From contig NZ_PXYG01000002.1 of assembly GCF_003012775.1 (NCBI RefSeq), forward strand, positions 248,001-312,000: a stretch of DNA of 64,000 nucleotides, written 5' to 3'. The notes beneath the pieces were generated by a model. That model was not told where the DNA came from. It was given only the letters and a program-made list of their open reading frames with translations, and did no database searches. Shown here one piece after another: positions 1-7,932 of this stretch; within the stretch, counting starts at the first letter, position 1, and every line of letters starts with the position of its first letter. This stretch comes from Zobellella endophytica. GTDB taxonomy: Bacteria; Pseudomonadota; Gammaproteobacteria; Enterobacterales; Aeromonadaceae. A program made the translations under genes and the position numbers.

Positions 1-877
1 TGTTGAAGAACTTCTCTTTCAGTTGATCGTCCGCGCCCTTGAGCGCCCGCTGCAACAGCTCTCCGGTCACCTCGCGCAGCAGCAGCTGGATGCCTCTGTC
101 GTCCACATCGATCAGGTTTTCAAACACGAACATCAGATCCTGGATCTTCATGCTCATCTCTTCATCCTGGTCGCGGATGGCGTCCATCAGTATCCCTTCG
201 ATGGAGGTGTCCAGGTAATTCATGATGTTGGCCGCTGCCTTCAGTCCGCCCATCTTCGCCGCCTTGGCACCGCTCTGGCCGGCGAACTGTTTCTCCATGA
301 TGTCGTTCAGTTCCTGCAGGGCCGCGGGCTGGACTTCCTCCAGCTCGGCGATGCGCATGACCAAATCCAGCCGTACCGGCTCGGAAAACTGCTGCAGGAT
401 CTCCGCCGCCTGCTCGGGATCCAGGTAGGACAGCACTATGGTCTGGATTTGCGGATGTTCGTTATGAATGATGCTGGCCACCTGGCGGGCATCCATCCAT
501 TTGAGCGAATCCAGCCCCCGCGAGCCCGCCCCCGCCACTATCTGGTTGACCAGGCGACCGGCCTTGTCTTCCCCCAGGGCGGCGACCAGGGCATTGCGCA
601 CAAAGTCGTGGCTGCCCACGCCGATATTGGTAAAGCGCTGAATATCCTCGATAAACAGCCGGTGTACGGCACCGACCCGGTCGGGGCCGAAATCGCCCAC
701 CGCCGCCATCTTCATCCCCAGTCGCTGCACCTGCTTGGGATCCAGGTGGCGGAAGATCTGGGCCGCGTCCTCTTCCCGCAGGCTCAGCATCAGCAGCGCC
801 GCCTTCTCGGTGCCGGACATCTTGGCGAGCAGCTGGCGCTGCTCGTCGCTGATCATGAGATCTTGGCTATCACTCAT
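1..877 (-). CDS. fliG: Flagellar motor switch protein FliG (C-terminus outside window)
   Basis: FliG forms part of the cytoplasmic C-ring, where it links the MS-ring protein FliF to FliM/FliN and contacts the stator to generate torque and switch rotation. The reverse-strand reading starts MSDSQDLMISDEQ and has typical FliG segments, including GTEKAALLMLS near residue 18, the HPQIQ loop and the EXXR-type armadillo helices. About 292 codons are present. The family is about 330-350 residues, so roughly the last 50 are beyond the left edge. The ATG overlaps the fliF stop by 8 bases, so the two are translationally coupled in a fliE-fliF-fliG operon. Function is sure; only the end is missing. Confidence 0.95.
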   Translation of the reverse strand, partial: MSDSQDLMISDEQRQLLAKMSGTEKAALLMLSLREEDAAQIFRHLDPKQVQRLGMKMAAVGDFGPDRVGAVHRLFIEDIQRFTNIGVGSHDFVRNALVAALGEDKAGRLVNQIVAGAGSRGLDSLKWMDARQVASIIHNEHPQIQTIVLSYLDPEQAAEILQQFSEPVRLDLVMRIAELEEVQPAALQELNDIMEKQFAGQSGAKAAKMGGLKAAANIMNYLDTSIEGILMDAIRDQDEEMSMKIQDLMFVFENLIDVDDRGIQLLLREVTGELLQRALKGADDQLKEKFFN

Positions 878-2579
878 CACTCTTCACCCAGTCTTTCACG
901 ACCTGTGCGGCCAGATCCGGCTCATTGGCCACCAGGGCCCGTACCGCGGCCAGAATATCTTCGTCCTTGCGCAGATTCGGCAACTGCAGGCGGCCATCGC
1001 GCATGCCAAACAGCGAATCCTCCTGCTCCGCCTGCTGGGCCAGCAGGGTGAGCTGATCGTTACCGGCCAGGGCATTCTGGCCATCCAGATCCAGCTCTTC
1101 GGGCAACCTGTCATCGGTATTGAGCAGGCGCTTCACCATCGGCCGCACCAGGGTCAGCAGCAGTACTATCAACACCACCACCGCCCCGAGAATGCGCATC
1201 AGGTGCCAGAACCAGGGCTGTTCATAGAAGGGTATATCGGCCACTGCGGCCAGATCCGGCCGGTTGAAGGGCACCGAGACCACCTCGATGGCGTCTCCCC
1301 GGCTGACGTCGAAGCCGAGGCCGCCGCGCAGCAGCCGATCGATGCGGGACAGCTCCTCCTGGCTGAGCGGCACCCGCTCCATGCTGCCGTCCGCATTGTT
1401 CACCGCCTTGTAGTCCACCGCCACGGACACCGTCAGCCGCCGGATATCGCCGATGGCGCTCTCGGTGTGGCTGATGGTGGTGTCCAGCTCGAAGTTCCGC
1501 GTCGCCTCCCGGCGGGAGCGCTCGTTGCGATTGTTCTCCTGGGCCAGCCCTTCGGCCTGCTCCGGGATCTCCGACTCCATCGGCGGCTGGTTGGTCAGGG
1601 CGCCGGGAATGCCCAGCGCCCCCATGCCCGAAGTGTTGTCTTCCATCACCATTTCGGAACGGACTGCGGGCAGGTCGGGATTGAAGGACTTGACGGTCTG
1701 CTCCTGGCGGGTGAAATCGAGGCGGATGTCCACCTCCGCCGTGTAGTTGTCCAGGCCCAGCACCGGACTCAGGATGGCGTCGATTTTCTGGCGGTAGTCG
1801 GCTTCCTGCTTCTGCTGCAATTCGAATTCACGACGGGTACGGGCCGACATGGGATCCTGGGAGCCGGAGTTGAGCAAGCGACCGTTCTGATCGGTCACGG
1901 TGACCCGGCCCGGGGTCAGATCCGGTACCGCGGACGCCACCGTATCGACGATGGCGTCCACTTCCTCCTGGCGCAGGGCGCTGCCGCGGCGCAGGTTGAG
2001 CACCACGGTGGCACTGGGCTGGCGCCGGTCGCGCACGAACACGTTTTCTCGGGGAATAGCCAGCAGCACCTGGGCCTGGGCCACGCTGTTGTACTGCTCG
2101 ATCACCCGCGCCAGCTGGCGCTCCCGGCTCAGGTTGAGCCGTTCCCGCTCCAGCCGCTGGCTGATGCCGAAGCCGGGATCGGCCAGCAGAATGGCATCCC
2201 CCTGGGGCAGCTCCTGCACCAGCCCTGACCGGGTCAGTCCAAGCTGGATATCCGCAAACTGATCGGCCCGCACCAGCACGGTATTGCCGTCGATCTTGTA
2301 CTGGATTTTCTGGCCGTCCAGGTAATCCAGGGTTTCGATAAGCTCCTGGTTGCTGTACACCCCCAGGGGACGCATTTCCGGCTCCTTGCCCCACAGCAGG
2401 ATGAACACCGCTATCGCCAGGCAGATAGCCAGCGCCAGTACGATGATGACCTGGCGCAATACGTCGGCGTTACCCAGCAAGGCAAAAGGCGTGCTTTTCC
2501 GCTCTTCCGCTTCCAGTGTCGCCGCCTCGTTCGCGGCCAGCACGTTCCTGTCGGCATCCACCAACTGATTATCAGCCAC
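870..2579 (-). CDS. fliF: Flagellar MS-ring protein FliF
   Basis: FliF builds the inner-membrane MS ring, the base for flagellar assembly. The 569-residue protein has a first membrane segment at about 45-65 (VIIVLALAICLAIAVFILLWG), the periplasmic secretin-like ring-building region with the YscJ/FliF signature (ERERLNLSRERQLAR near 160), and a second membrane segment near 450-475. The C-terminal tail is the FliG-binding part. The start is GTG (MADNQ). It begins 11 bases after the end of fliE and overlaps fliG by 8 bases. Length matches the family. No anomaly seen. Confidence 0.96.
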   Translation of the reverse strand: MADNQLVDADRNVLAANEAATLEAEERKSTPFALLGNADVLRQVIIVLALAICLAIAVFILLWGKEPEMRPLGVYSNQELIETLDYLDGQKIQYKIDGNTVLVRADQFADIQLGLTRSGLVQELPQGDAILLADPGFGISQRLERERLNLSRERQLARVIEQYNSVAQAQVLLAIPRENVFVRDRRQPSATVVLNLRRGSALRQEEVDAIVDTVASAVPDLTPGRVTVTDQNGRLLNSGSQDPMSARTRREFELQQKQEADYRQKIDAILSPVLGLDNYTAEVDIRLDFTRQEQTVKSFNPDLPAVRSEMVMEDNTSGMGALGIPGALTNQPPMESEIPEQAEGLAQENNRNERSRREATRNFELDTTISHTESAIGDIRRLTVSVAVDYKAVNNADGSMERVPLSQEELSRIDRLLRGGLGFDVSRGDAIEVVSVPFNRPDLAAVADIPFYEQPWFWHLMRILGAVVVLIVLLLTLVRPMVKRLLNTDDRLPEELDLDGQNALAGNDQLTLLAQQAEQEDSLFGMRDGRLQLPNLRKDEDILAAVRALVANEPDLAAQVVKDWVKSDE

Positions 2580-2590
2580 CCGTCAGCCCC

Positions 2591-2905
2591 TCATACCGGC
2601 ATGTTCATAATGGTTTTGTAGGCTTCCACCACCTTGTTGCGCACCTGCACGGTGGCATCGAAGGCCAGGCCGGACTTCTGGGCGGCGATCATCACCTGCT
2701 CCAGGCTGACCGACTCGTCCCCCAGCTCGAAGCGGGTACGCAGGCCGTCGGTGCTTTGCTGCAGGCCGTTGACGTTGTCGACCGCCCGGGTCAGCAGGGC
2801 GGCAAAGTCCTGGTGCGGGCCGGGGGCATTCACCGGCGCCAGCTGTTGCGCTTCGCCCTTCAACGACTGCATCTCGTTCAGCAATGCGGTGGCTTTAATG
2901 TCCAT
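2591..2905 (-). CDS. fliE: Flagellar hook-basal body protein FliE
   Basis: FliE is the small adaptor between the MS ring and the rod and an early export substrate. The 104-residue sequence carries the conserved C-terminal half (SLEQVMIAAQKSGLAF, then VQVRNKVVEAYKTIMNMPV) diagnostic for the family. It is the first gene of the fliE-fliF-fliG operon. A sigma-54 element lies 40 bases upstream at 2945-2960, so the operon is likely switched on by FlrC-type activation. Length and ending are normal. Confidence 0.96.
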   Translation of the reverse strand: MDIKATALLNEMQSLKGEAQQLAPVNAPGPHQDFAALLTRAVDNVNGLQQSTDGLRTRFELGDESVSLEQVMIAAQKSGLAFDATVQVRNKVVEAYKTIMNMPV

Positions 2906-2944
2906 CTCGATGGTCCCTGTCAGTGATTCACCCGGCGATCATAA

Positions 2945-2960
2945 TGCAAAGCACGGGCCA
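2945..2960 (-). promoter_or_regulatory. Sigma-54 promoter of fliE operon
   Basis: The reverse strand reads TGGCCC-N5-TTGCA with the exact GG-to-GC spacing of a -24/-12 element. It lies 40 bases upstream of the fliE ATG. The only deviation is C for A in the -24 box. FlrC is the probable activator, by analogy with Vibrio class III genes. Confidence 0.8.
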
Positions 2961-2997
2961 GTTCATATTTAAATCAAAAGCATAAGCGGATGGGGGT

Positions 2998-4317
2998 CTA
3001 CATGGGCACACGGATCCCCGCCTCGCGCATGCGGGCCAGCTTGTAACGCAGGGTACGCGGGCTGATGCCGAGCTTTTCCGCCACCTCCCGCCGGCTGCCG
3101 GCACAGGCCTGCAGCGCCTGCAGGATAATCTGGTGCTCCTGACTCTCCAGTTCCTTACCCAGGCCGTCATCCGGCACCACCGGAGCCGGGGCGGCCGCCC
3201 CGTCCAGCAGGATGTCGCCGGCTCCCAGGGTGCCGGCCACCGACAAAATCAGCGCCCGCTGTATTACGTTGTCCAGCTCGCGCACGTTACCGGGCCAGTG
3301 CCATGCCTGCAGGCAGGCCCTGGCATCCTCGCCCAGGGTCACGCCGTTGCGCCCGAGTAGACGAGCCTGTCGCTGCAGCAGGTATTCCGCCAGCGGCAGT
3401 ATGTCGCCGGGCCGCTCCGCCAGGGCCGGCCAGCTCAGCGGGAAGACGTTCAGCCGGTAATACAGGTCTTCGCGAAAACGCCCCTCGGTCACCGCCTGGC
3501 GCAGATCCCGGTTGCTGGTGGCCAGCACTCGCACATCCAGGCTGATGATCTTGCGCCCGCCCAGCCGCTCGACCTCCCGCTCCTGCAATACCCGTAGCAG
3601 CTTGGCCTGCAGGTTCAAATCCATCTCGGTGATTTCATCGAGCAACAGGGTACCGCCATGGGCCTGCTCGAACTTACCCGGGCAGGCCTGCACCGCCCCG
3701 GTGAAGGCGCCCTTCTCATAACCGAACAGGGTGGCTTCGAGCATGTTGTCGGGGATGGCGGCGCAGTTGATGGCCACGAAAGGCCCCTCCGCCCGGGCCG
3801 AACGGCGGTGAATAAACCGGGCCAGCACTTCCTTGCCGGTACCGCTGGGGCCGGTGATCATCACGCTGGCGGCGGAGCGGGCCACCCGGCCCGCCAGTTG
3901 CAGCAGCCGGATGCTCTTTTCGTCGCCGACCACGGGATCGCCGTCGTCTTCCCGCGGCGGCCGGAGATAACGGGCCACCAACCCAAGCAGGGCGTCGGGG
4001 GTAAAGGGCTTGGCCAGATAGTCCACGGCACCGGCACGCATCGCGCTCACCGCCCCCGCCACCTGGGCGTGGGCGGTCATCACCAGCACCGGCAGGCCGG
4101 GAAACCGGCCGCCGATCCAGTGCAGCAGACCGAGGCCGTCCATGCCGGCCATCTGTACATCGGTGATCACCATCTGCACCGCCTGCCGCTGCAGTAGGCT
4201 GATCGCCGCCTCGGCGCTGGGCACGCACTCGCACCGATACCCCGACAGCAGCAGGGTATCCTGCAATGCCTGCTGAAGGCCGAGATCATCCTCTACGATC
4301 AGAATATCGCCACTCAT
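2998..4317 (-). CDS. flrC: Sigma-54-dependent flagellar response regulator FlrC
   Basis: FlrC (FleR) is the response regulator that activates sigma-54 flagellar genes of the middle class. Domains in the 439-residue protein: receiver at about 1-120 with ILIVEDD, the phospho-acceptor region VITDVQM and the KPF loop; AAA+ domain at about 135-370 with Walker A GPSGTGKE and the sigma-54 contact loop GAFTGA; C-terminal Fis-type helix-turn-helix (RREVAEKLGISPRTLRYKL). I start at the ATG of MSGDILIVEDD rather than 54 bases further upstream, because this ATG overlaps the flrB stop as ATGA and gives a normal receiver N-terminus. It is co-transcribed with flrB. Confidence 0.94.
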   Translation of the reverse strand: MSGDILIVEDDLGLQQALQDTLLLSGYRCECVPSAEAAISLLQRQAVQMVITDVQMAGMDGLGLLHWIGGRFPGLPVLVMTAHAQVAGAVSAMRAGAVDYLAKPFTPDALLGLVARYLRPPREDDGDPVVGDEKSIRLLQLAGRVARSAASVMITGPSGTGKEVLARFIHRRSARAEGPFVAINCAAIPDNMLEATLFGYEKGAFTGAVQACPGKFEQAHGGTLLLDEITEMDLNLQAKLLRVLQEREVERLGGRKIISLDVRVLATSNRDLRQAVTEGRFREDLYYRLNVFPLSWPALAERPGDILPLAEYLLQRQARLLGRNGVTLGEDARACLQAWHWPGNVRELDNVIQRALILSVAGTLGAGDILLDGAAAPAPVVPDDGLGKELESQEHQIILQALQACAGSRREVAEKLGISPRTLRYKLARMREAGIRVPM

Positions 4318-5342
4318 GATGTTGCTCCCTGATGATGCCTGGTCAGCAGCGGCAGGCGCAGGCTGAAGCAACTGCCCTGGCCCGGCTGCGAGCTGACGGA
4401 AACGGAGCCCTGGTGGGCCTTGAGCACCGACGCCACCGCCGCCAGCCCGAGCCCGGTGCCCTGGCTGCGGGTGGTGAAAAAGGGCGTGAAGATGTTGGCG
4501 GTCAACGTCTCGTCCATGCCCTTGCCGTCGTCCCGGATCCGGATGAGCAGTTGCTCCTGCTCCAGCTCGGTGTCGATATGGATGCGGCGGGCGTCGGCCT
4601 GTGCCGCATTTTCCAGCAAATTCAGCAGTATGCTTTTGATGCTGTTGCGGTTGCCGAGGATCCTGGCCCGGCAGTCGTCGGCGCAGGACAAGGCCACCCC
4701 CCGCGCCGCCAGCAGTGGCGCGGCCGCCTCCCGGGTCTGTGCCAGCAGCTCGCCCACCTCCAGTTCGTCGGCCAGCGGTGAGGTGTCCTGCCGGGCGAAC
4801 AGCAGGATATCGCTTATTTGACGCTCGATGTCCGTCAGCCGGTCCATCAGCCGCTGCTGAAACTGGCTCCGCTGGGCGGAATTCAATGCCGGGCTGGCCA
4901 GGTTGGCGCCGTAGAGCATGGCGGCGGACAGGGGAGTACGAATTTGGTGGGCCAGGGTGGCCGCCATGCGCCCCAGGGCGGCCAGGCGCTGGGCATGGCC
5001 CTGCTGCTCCGCCCAGGTGCGGGTCGGCGTCATGTCGGTCAGTTGGATTAACTGACCCGGCTGGCCTTCGAGGTGGGAGATGGCCAGCTGCACCCGGCGC
5101 CCGTTGCGCAGCGACACCTGAAAACCGTCATCGGGCCGGGGCGCGAAAGCCCGGGCGATGACCTCGACCCAAGAGATGCCGAGCAGGGGCTCGCCCAGCA
5201 GCGACAGGGCGGCCGTATTGGCTCGGCTGACGGTGCCGTGGCCGTCCACCCACAGCAGGCCACCGGGCATGGCCTGGATAATCTGTTCGAGATGATCGGC
5301 ATCCAGCAGCGTCTGCCAGCGGGTATCGGGCATGGGGCTCAT
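4314..5342 (-). CDS. flrB: Flagellar two-component sensor kinase FlrB
   Basis: FlrB (FleS) is the soluble histidine kinase that phosphorylates FlrC. The N-terminal third is a PAS-like domain (IIQAMPGGLLWVDGHGTV). The H-box is LAHQIRTPLSAA, followed by the ATPase motifs LLNLLENAAQA (N box), DDGKGMD (G1) and GTGLGLAAV (G2). No membrane segment is seen, consistent with a cytoplasmic kinase. An upstream in-frame GTG at 5372 is possible, but the sigma-54 element at 5372-5387 would place transcription start near 5360, so I prefer the ATG at 5342 (MSPMPDTRW, 342 residues). An ATG at 5360 or 5333 remains possible. It overlaps flrC by 4 bases. Confidence 0.9.
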   Translation of the reverse strand: MSPMPDTRWQTLLDADHLEQIIQAMPGGLLWVDGHGTVSRANTAALSLLGEPLLGISWVEVIARAFAPRPDDGFQVSLRNGRRVQLAISHLEGQPGQLIQLTDMTPTRTWAEQQGHAQRLAALGRMAATLAHQIRTPLSAAMLYGANLASPALNSAQRSQFQQRLMDRLTDIERQISDILLFARQDTSPLADELEVGELLAQTREAAAPLLAARGVALSCADDCRARILGNRNSIKSILLNLLENAAQADARRIHIDTELEQEQLLIRIRDDGKGMDETLTANIFTPFFTTRSQGTGLGLAAVASVLKAHQGSVSVSSQPGQGSCFSLRLPLLTRHHQGATS

Positions 5343-5371
5343 AAGGTTTACGGATATCATCACCGGCACCA

Positions 5372-5387
5372 TTCAAAAATAGTGCCA
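5372..5387 (-). promoter_or_regulatory. Sigma-54 promoter of flrBC
   Basis: The reverse strand reads TGGCAC-N5-TTGAA. The -24 box is perfect and the spacing correct, but the -12 box has GA where GC is expected. The position between flrA and flrB fits an FlrA-activated class II promoter. The element decides against the longest flrB reading frame. Confidence 0.6.
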
Positions 5388-5427
5388 CATTAGTGATAGA
5401 TGTTTTGGACAGTCAGCACATCCCTAA

Positions 5428-6885
5428 TCAATATTCTCTGCCGATACCGTACTTTTTCATTTTCTCCACCAAGGTGGTACGGCGCATGCCCAGTTGCTCG
5501 GCGGCCCTGGCGACCACCCCGTCGCTGGCTTCCAGGGCGCGGCCAATCATGTCGATCTCGATGTTGGCCAGCATTTCCTTGAGGTTGATGCCTTCCGCCG
5601 TCAGCGGCGGCAAGTAGAAATCCCCGTCGGGATGGCCATCTGCATCGTCGGCGCCGAAATCGAAGAAAACCTCGTTTTCTTCCTCGAACTCGTCCCGCTC
5701 CGGCTGCCGGAAAATAGACGACAGCGCCGCCTGTTCATCCATTTCGTCGAAGGTCCGGGATCCTGCCTCGCTCTCCGGGCGATAGCGGGCGGGCAGATCG
5801 TCGACGCCCACCTCGCGCCCCGGACACAGGATAAACATCCGTTCAACCAGGTTGGACAGCTCCCGCACGTTGCCCGGCCAGGCGTATTCCTTCAATGCGG
5901 ACACCGCCGGCGCCGAGAACGCCAGTTCGGCGTCGTGCACCTGGCGGTGACGGTTGATCAGCTCATGCAACAGCAGCGGGATATCCCGGCAACGTTCCCG
6001 CAACGGTGGCGCCACGATGGGAAAGACGTTGAGCCGGTAATAGAGATCCTCCCGGAAACGCCGTTCAAGGATCATCTTTTCCAGATCGCGGTGGGTGGCG
6101 GCGATGATCCGCACGTTGGCGGTGATGGGCCGGGTGCCCCCTACCCGTTCGAAGGTACGCTCCTGCAGTACCCGCAGCAGCTTGACCTGCATCGGCAGCG
6201 GCATGTCGCCGATTTCATCCAGAAACAGGGTACCGCCCGCGGCCAGCTCGAAGCGCCCCTTGCGGGAAGAGACGGCGCCGGTGAAGGCCCCTTTCTCGTG
6301 GCCGAACAGTTCGCTCTCGAGCAGCTCCGCCGGAATGGCGCCACAGTTGATGGGCACGAAGGGCCCCTCGGACTGCAGCGACAGCATATGGATGGCGCGG
6401 GCGATCACTTCCTTGCCGGTCCCCGACTCCCCCAGCAGCAGCACATTGGCCTGCTTGTCGGCCACCTGCCGGATCAGTGACTTGACTTCGAGCATCGCCG
6501 GGCATTCACCCACCAGCAACTGATGCAGACGCCACTCCTGCTGTTCCGCCACCGGCGGCGGGCACCAGCGCTGCGCCTGCGACAGCAACCGGGTCAGCTC
6601 GTGATAGGTCATCTGCCGCAGGCAGCCGATAAAATTGGGGCTGGGATCGGCGCTGGCCGCCAGGGTGATAAAAACATGGCGGGGATACTGGTGGAGCAGC
6701 TCCCCCAGCGTGGTCCGACTCTGCCCGAGCAGCACGGTGAAACCGGCGGCGTCGGCCAATGCGCTCAGGGCGGCGGCTTCGTCGTGGCTGACCCAGTCCA
6801 CCTGCATAAAGGAAAGAATGGCTTCCAGCTTGCCACGACGTTCAAGATCGCCGTCAATAATCAATATTTTACCGAAAGAACCCAT
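5428..6885 (-). CDS. flrA: Master flagellar transcriptional activator FlrA
   Basis: FlrA (FleQ) is the sigma-54-dependent activator at the top of the polar flagellar cascade; homologues also bind c-di-GMP. The 485-residue protein has an N-terminal receiver-like FleQ domain (GSFGKILIIDGD) and a central AAA+ domain at about 125-370 with GESGTGKEV, GAFTGA and GGTLFLDEIGDMPL. The C-terminal Fis-type helix-turn-helix ends in MRRTTLVEKMKKYGI. It is transcribed alone or with flrBC behind it; a 55-base gap with a sigma-54 element separates them. The 339 bases upstream show no convincing sigma-54 site, in line with sigma-70 control of flrA elsewhere. Confidence 0.95.
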   Translation of the reverse strand: MGSFGKILIIDGDLERRGKLEAILSFMQVDWVSHDEAAALSALADAAGFTVLLGQSRTTLGELLHQYPRHVFITLAASADPSPNFIGCLRQMTYHELTRLLSQAQRWCPPPVAEQQEWRLHQLLVGECPAMLEVKSLIRQVADKQANVLLLGESGTGKEVIARAIHMLSLQSEGPFVPINCGAIPAELLESELFGHEKGAFTGAVSSRKGRFELAAGGTLFLDEIGDMPLPMQVKLLRVLQERTFERVGGTRPITANVRIIAATHRDLEKMILERRFREDLYYRLNVFPIVAPPLRERCRDIPLLLHELINRHRQVHDAELAFSAPAVSALKEYAWPGNVRELSNLVERMFILCPGREVGVDDLPARYRPESEAGSRTFDEMDEQAALSSIFRQPERDEFEEENEVFFDFGADDADGHPDGDFYLPPLTAEGINLKEMLANIEIDMIGRALEASDGVVARAAEQLGMRRTTLVEKMKKYGIGREY

Positions 6886-7224
6886 GGGGTGAAGACATCC
6901 TTAAACTTCGCGAGTGTAGTAAGTCTTGAATGGGCGGCCGGTCCTGTCGCGTCACCTGATGGCCTGCCCCGTGCTTTCTTTTTTGTTATTGGTCGAGGTC
7001 TTGTTGACAAACCAGAACGCAAAAAATTGTCGCATTGCGTCATGACTGCCGGAATTCTGACACAGCCAGCGTCAGAACTCGACCCTCGGGGAGTAGTTTT
7101 AGAGGAAAGCTTGAGCAGGATCAAATGACAACGACGTCACAGTAACCGAGTGGCGATTTAGTAACCAGGCGGGAGGGTGGAGAAGTCGGGAATTTGGCTC
7201 CCCTCGGGGAGCCATGGCTGAGAT
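6886..7224. other. Gap between flrA and fliS, no gene seen
   Basis: No open frame here looks like a gene. It should hold the flrA promoter: a weak reverse-strand TTGTCA / TAACAA pair with a 16-base spacer lies near 6980-7010, but I would not assign it. The distal end contains the inverted repeat described separately, just past the fliS stop. Confidence 0.5.
7196..7213 (-). terminator. Possible terminator after fliS
   Basis: Perfect inverted repeat GGCTCCCC-TC-GGGGAGCC located 12 bases beyond the fliS stop. The sequence after the stem on the reverse strand (AAATTCCC) lacks a T-run, so termination would be weak or factor-assisted. Confidence 0.45.
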
Positions 7225-7626
7225 TCAGGCTTCGACAGGCAGATCCTGCTGTCCGATGGGGATGGCATCCCAGCTTTCCTTGATGCCGCGGATGAGCCCG
7301 CTGATGGCTTCCAGCCGCTCCACGCTGTTTTCGCTGTTGGCAAGCACCAGCTCATTCATAATGAATTCATAGAGATTGTCGAGGTTGGCTGCGATCTCGC
7401 CGCCCTCCTCATGATCCAGCGCCATGCGCAGCTCGGCCACTATCATCATGGTCGCACCCAGCAATTCGCCGCGCCGGGCCGTATCCTGCTGCTCCATGGC
7501 CACCCGGGCCTTGGCGAGCCGCTCCAGCACGCCGGCCAGCAGCATTTGTACCACCTTGTAGGGGCTGGCCACGGTTTTCTGGCTGTCCAGCGCTACCGAC
7601 TTGTAAGCTTTGAGGGAACCGCGCAT
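7225..7626 (-). CDS. fliS: Flagellin export chaperone FliS
   Basis: FliS binds the flagellin C-terminus in the cytoplasm and holds it unfolded for export. The 133-residue all-helical sequence begins MRGSLKAYKSVALDSQ and contains PYKVVQMLLAGVLERLAKA and the NLDNLYEFI motif typical of the family. It lies 3 bases after the fliT-like gene in a flaG-fliD-fliT-fliS cluster, the usual neighbourhood for filament cap and chaperones. Length is normal. Confidence 0.94.
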   Translation of the reverse strand: MRGSLKAYKSVALDSQKTVASPYKVVQMLLAGVLERLAKARVAMEQQDTARRGELLGATMMIVAELRMALDHEEGGEIAANLDNLYEFIMNELVLANSENSVERLEAISGLIRGIKESWDAIPIGQQDLPVEA

Positions 7627-7629
7627 GTC

Positions 7630-7932
7630 TTACTCCTGATTGCGTTTGATATTTTGATAGGCCTTGACCGAACGACGGCCCTTCTGCATCCTGGCCAGCC
7701 TGTCGGCAAACCATTGCCGAGTCTGCTCGGCAGCCTCCTTGACCCGGCGGGAACGGGCCACCAGTTCACTGGCCTGTTCGGCGCTGACCTGCGCCTGCTC
7801 AATCACCCGAGCCAGCAAGGCGGCCCGGCGGGCCAGCTGCTGATCCAGCCAGCCAGGTTCGAGCGAGTCCGGCTGCTGCAGCGCCGCCAGCAGCCGTGTG
7901 TCCAGCTCGCTCAGCTCATCCAGCGGCGTCAT
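7630..7932 (-). CDS. FliT-like flagellar chaperone
   Basis: This 100-residue, charged, fully helical protein sits exactly where fliT (or the Vibrio/Aeromonas flaI/flaH-type gene) lies, between fliD and fliS. Its ATG overlaps the fliD stop as ATGA. Visible features are a leucine-rich N-terminal helix (LDELSELDTRLLAALQQ) and a basic C-terminal helix. By position it probably binds the cap protein FliD and prevents early assembly. Sequence identity to FliT proteins cannot be judged from here, so the name rests mainly on context. Confidence 0.72.
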   Translation of the reverse strand: MTPLDELSELDTRLLAALQQPDSLEPGWLDQQLARRAALLARVIEQAQVSAEQASELVARSRRVKEAAEQTRQWFADRLARMQKGRRSVKAYQNIKRNQE

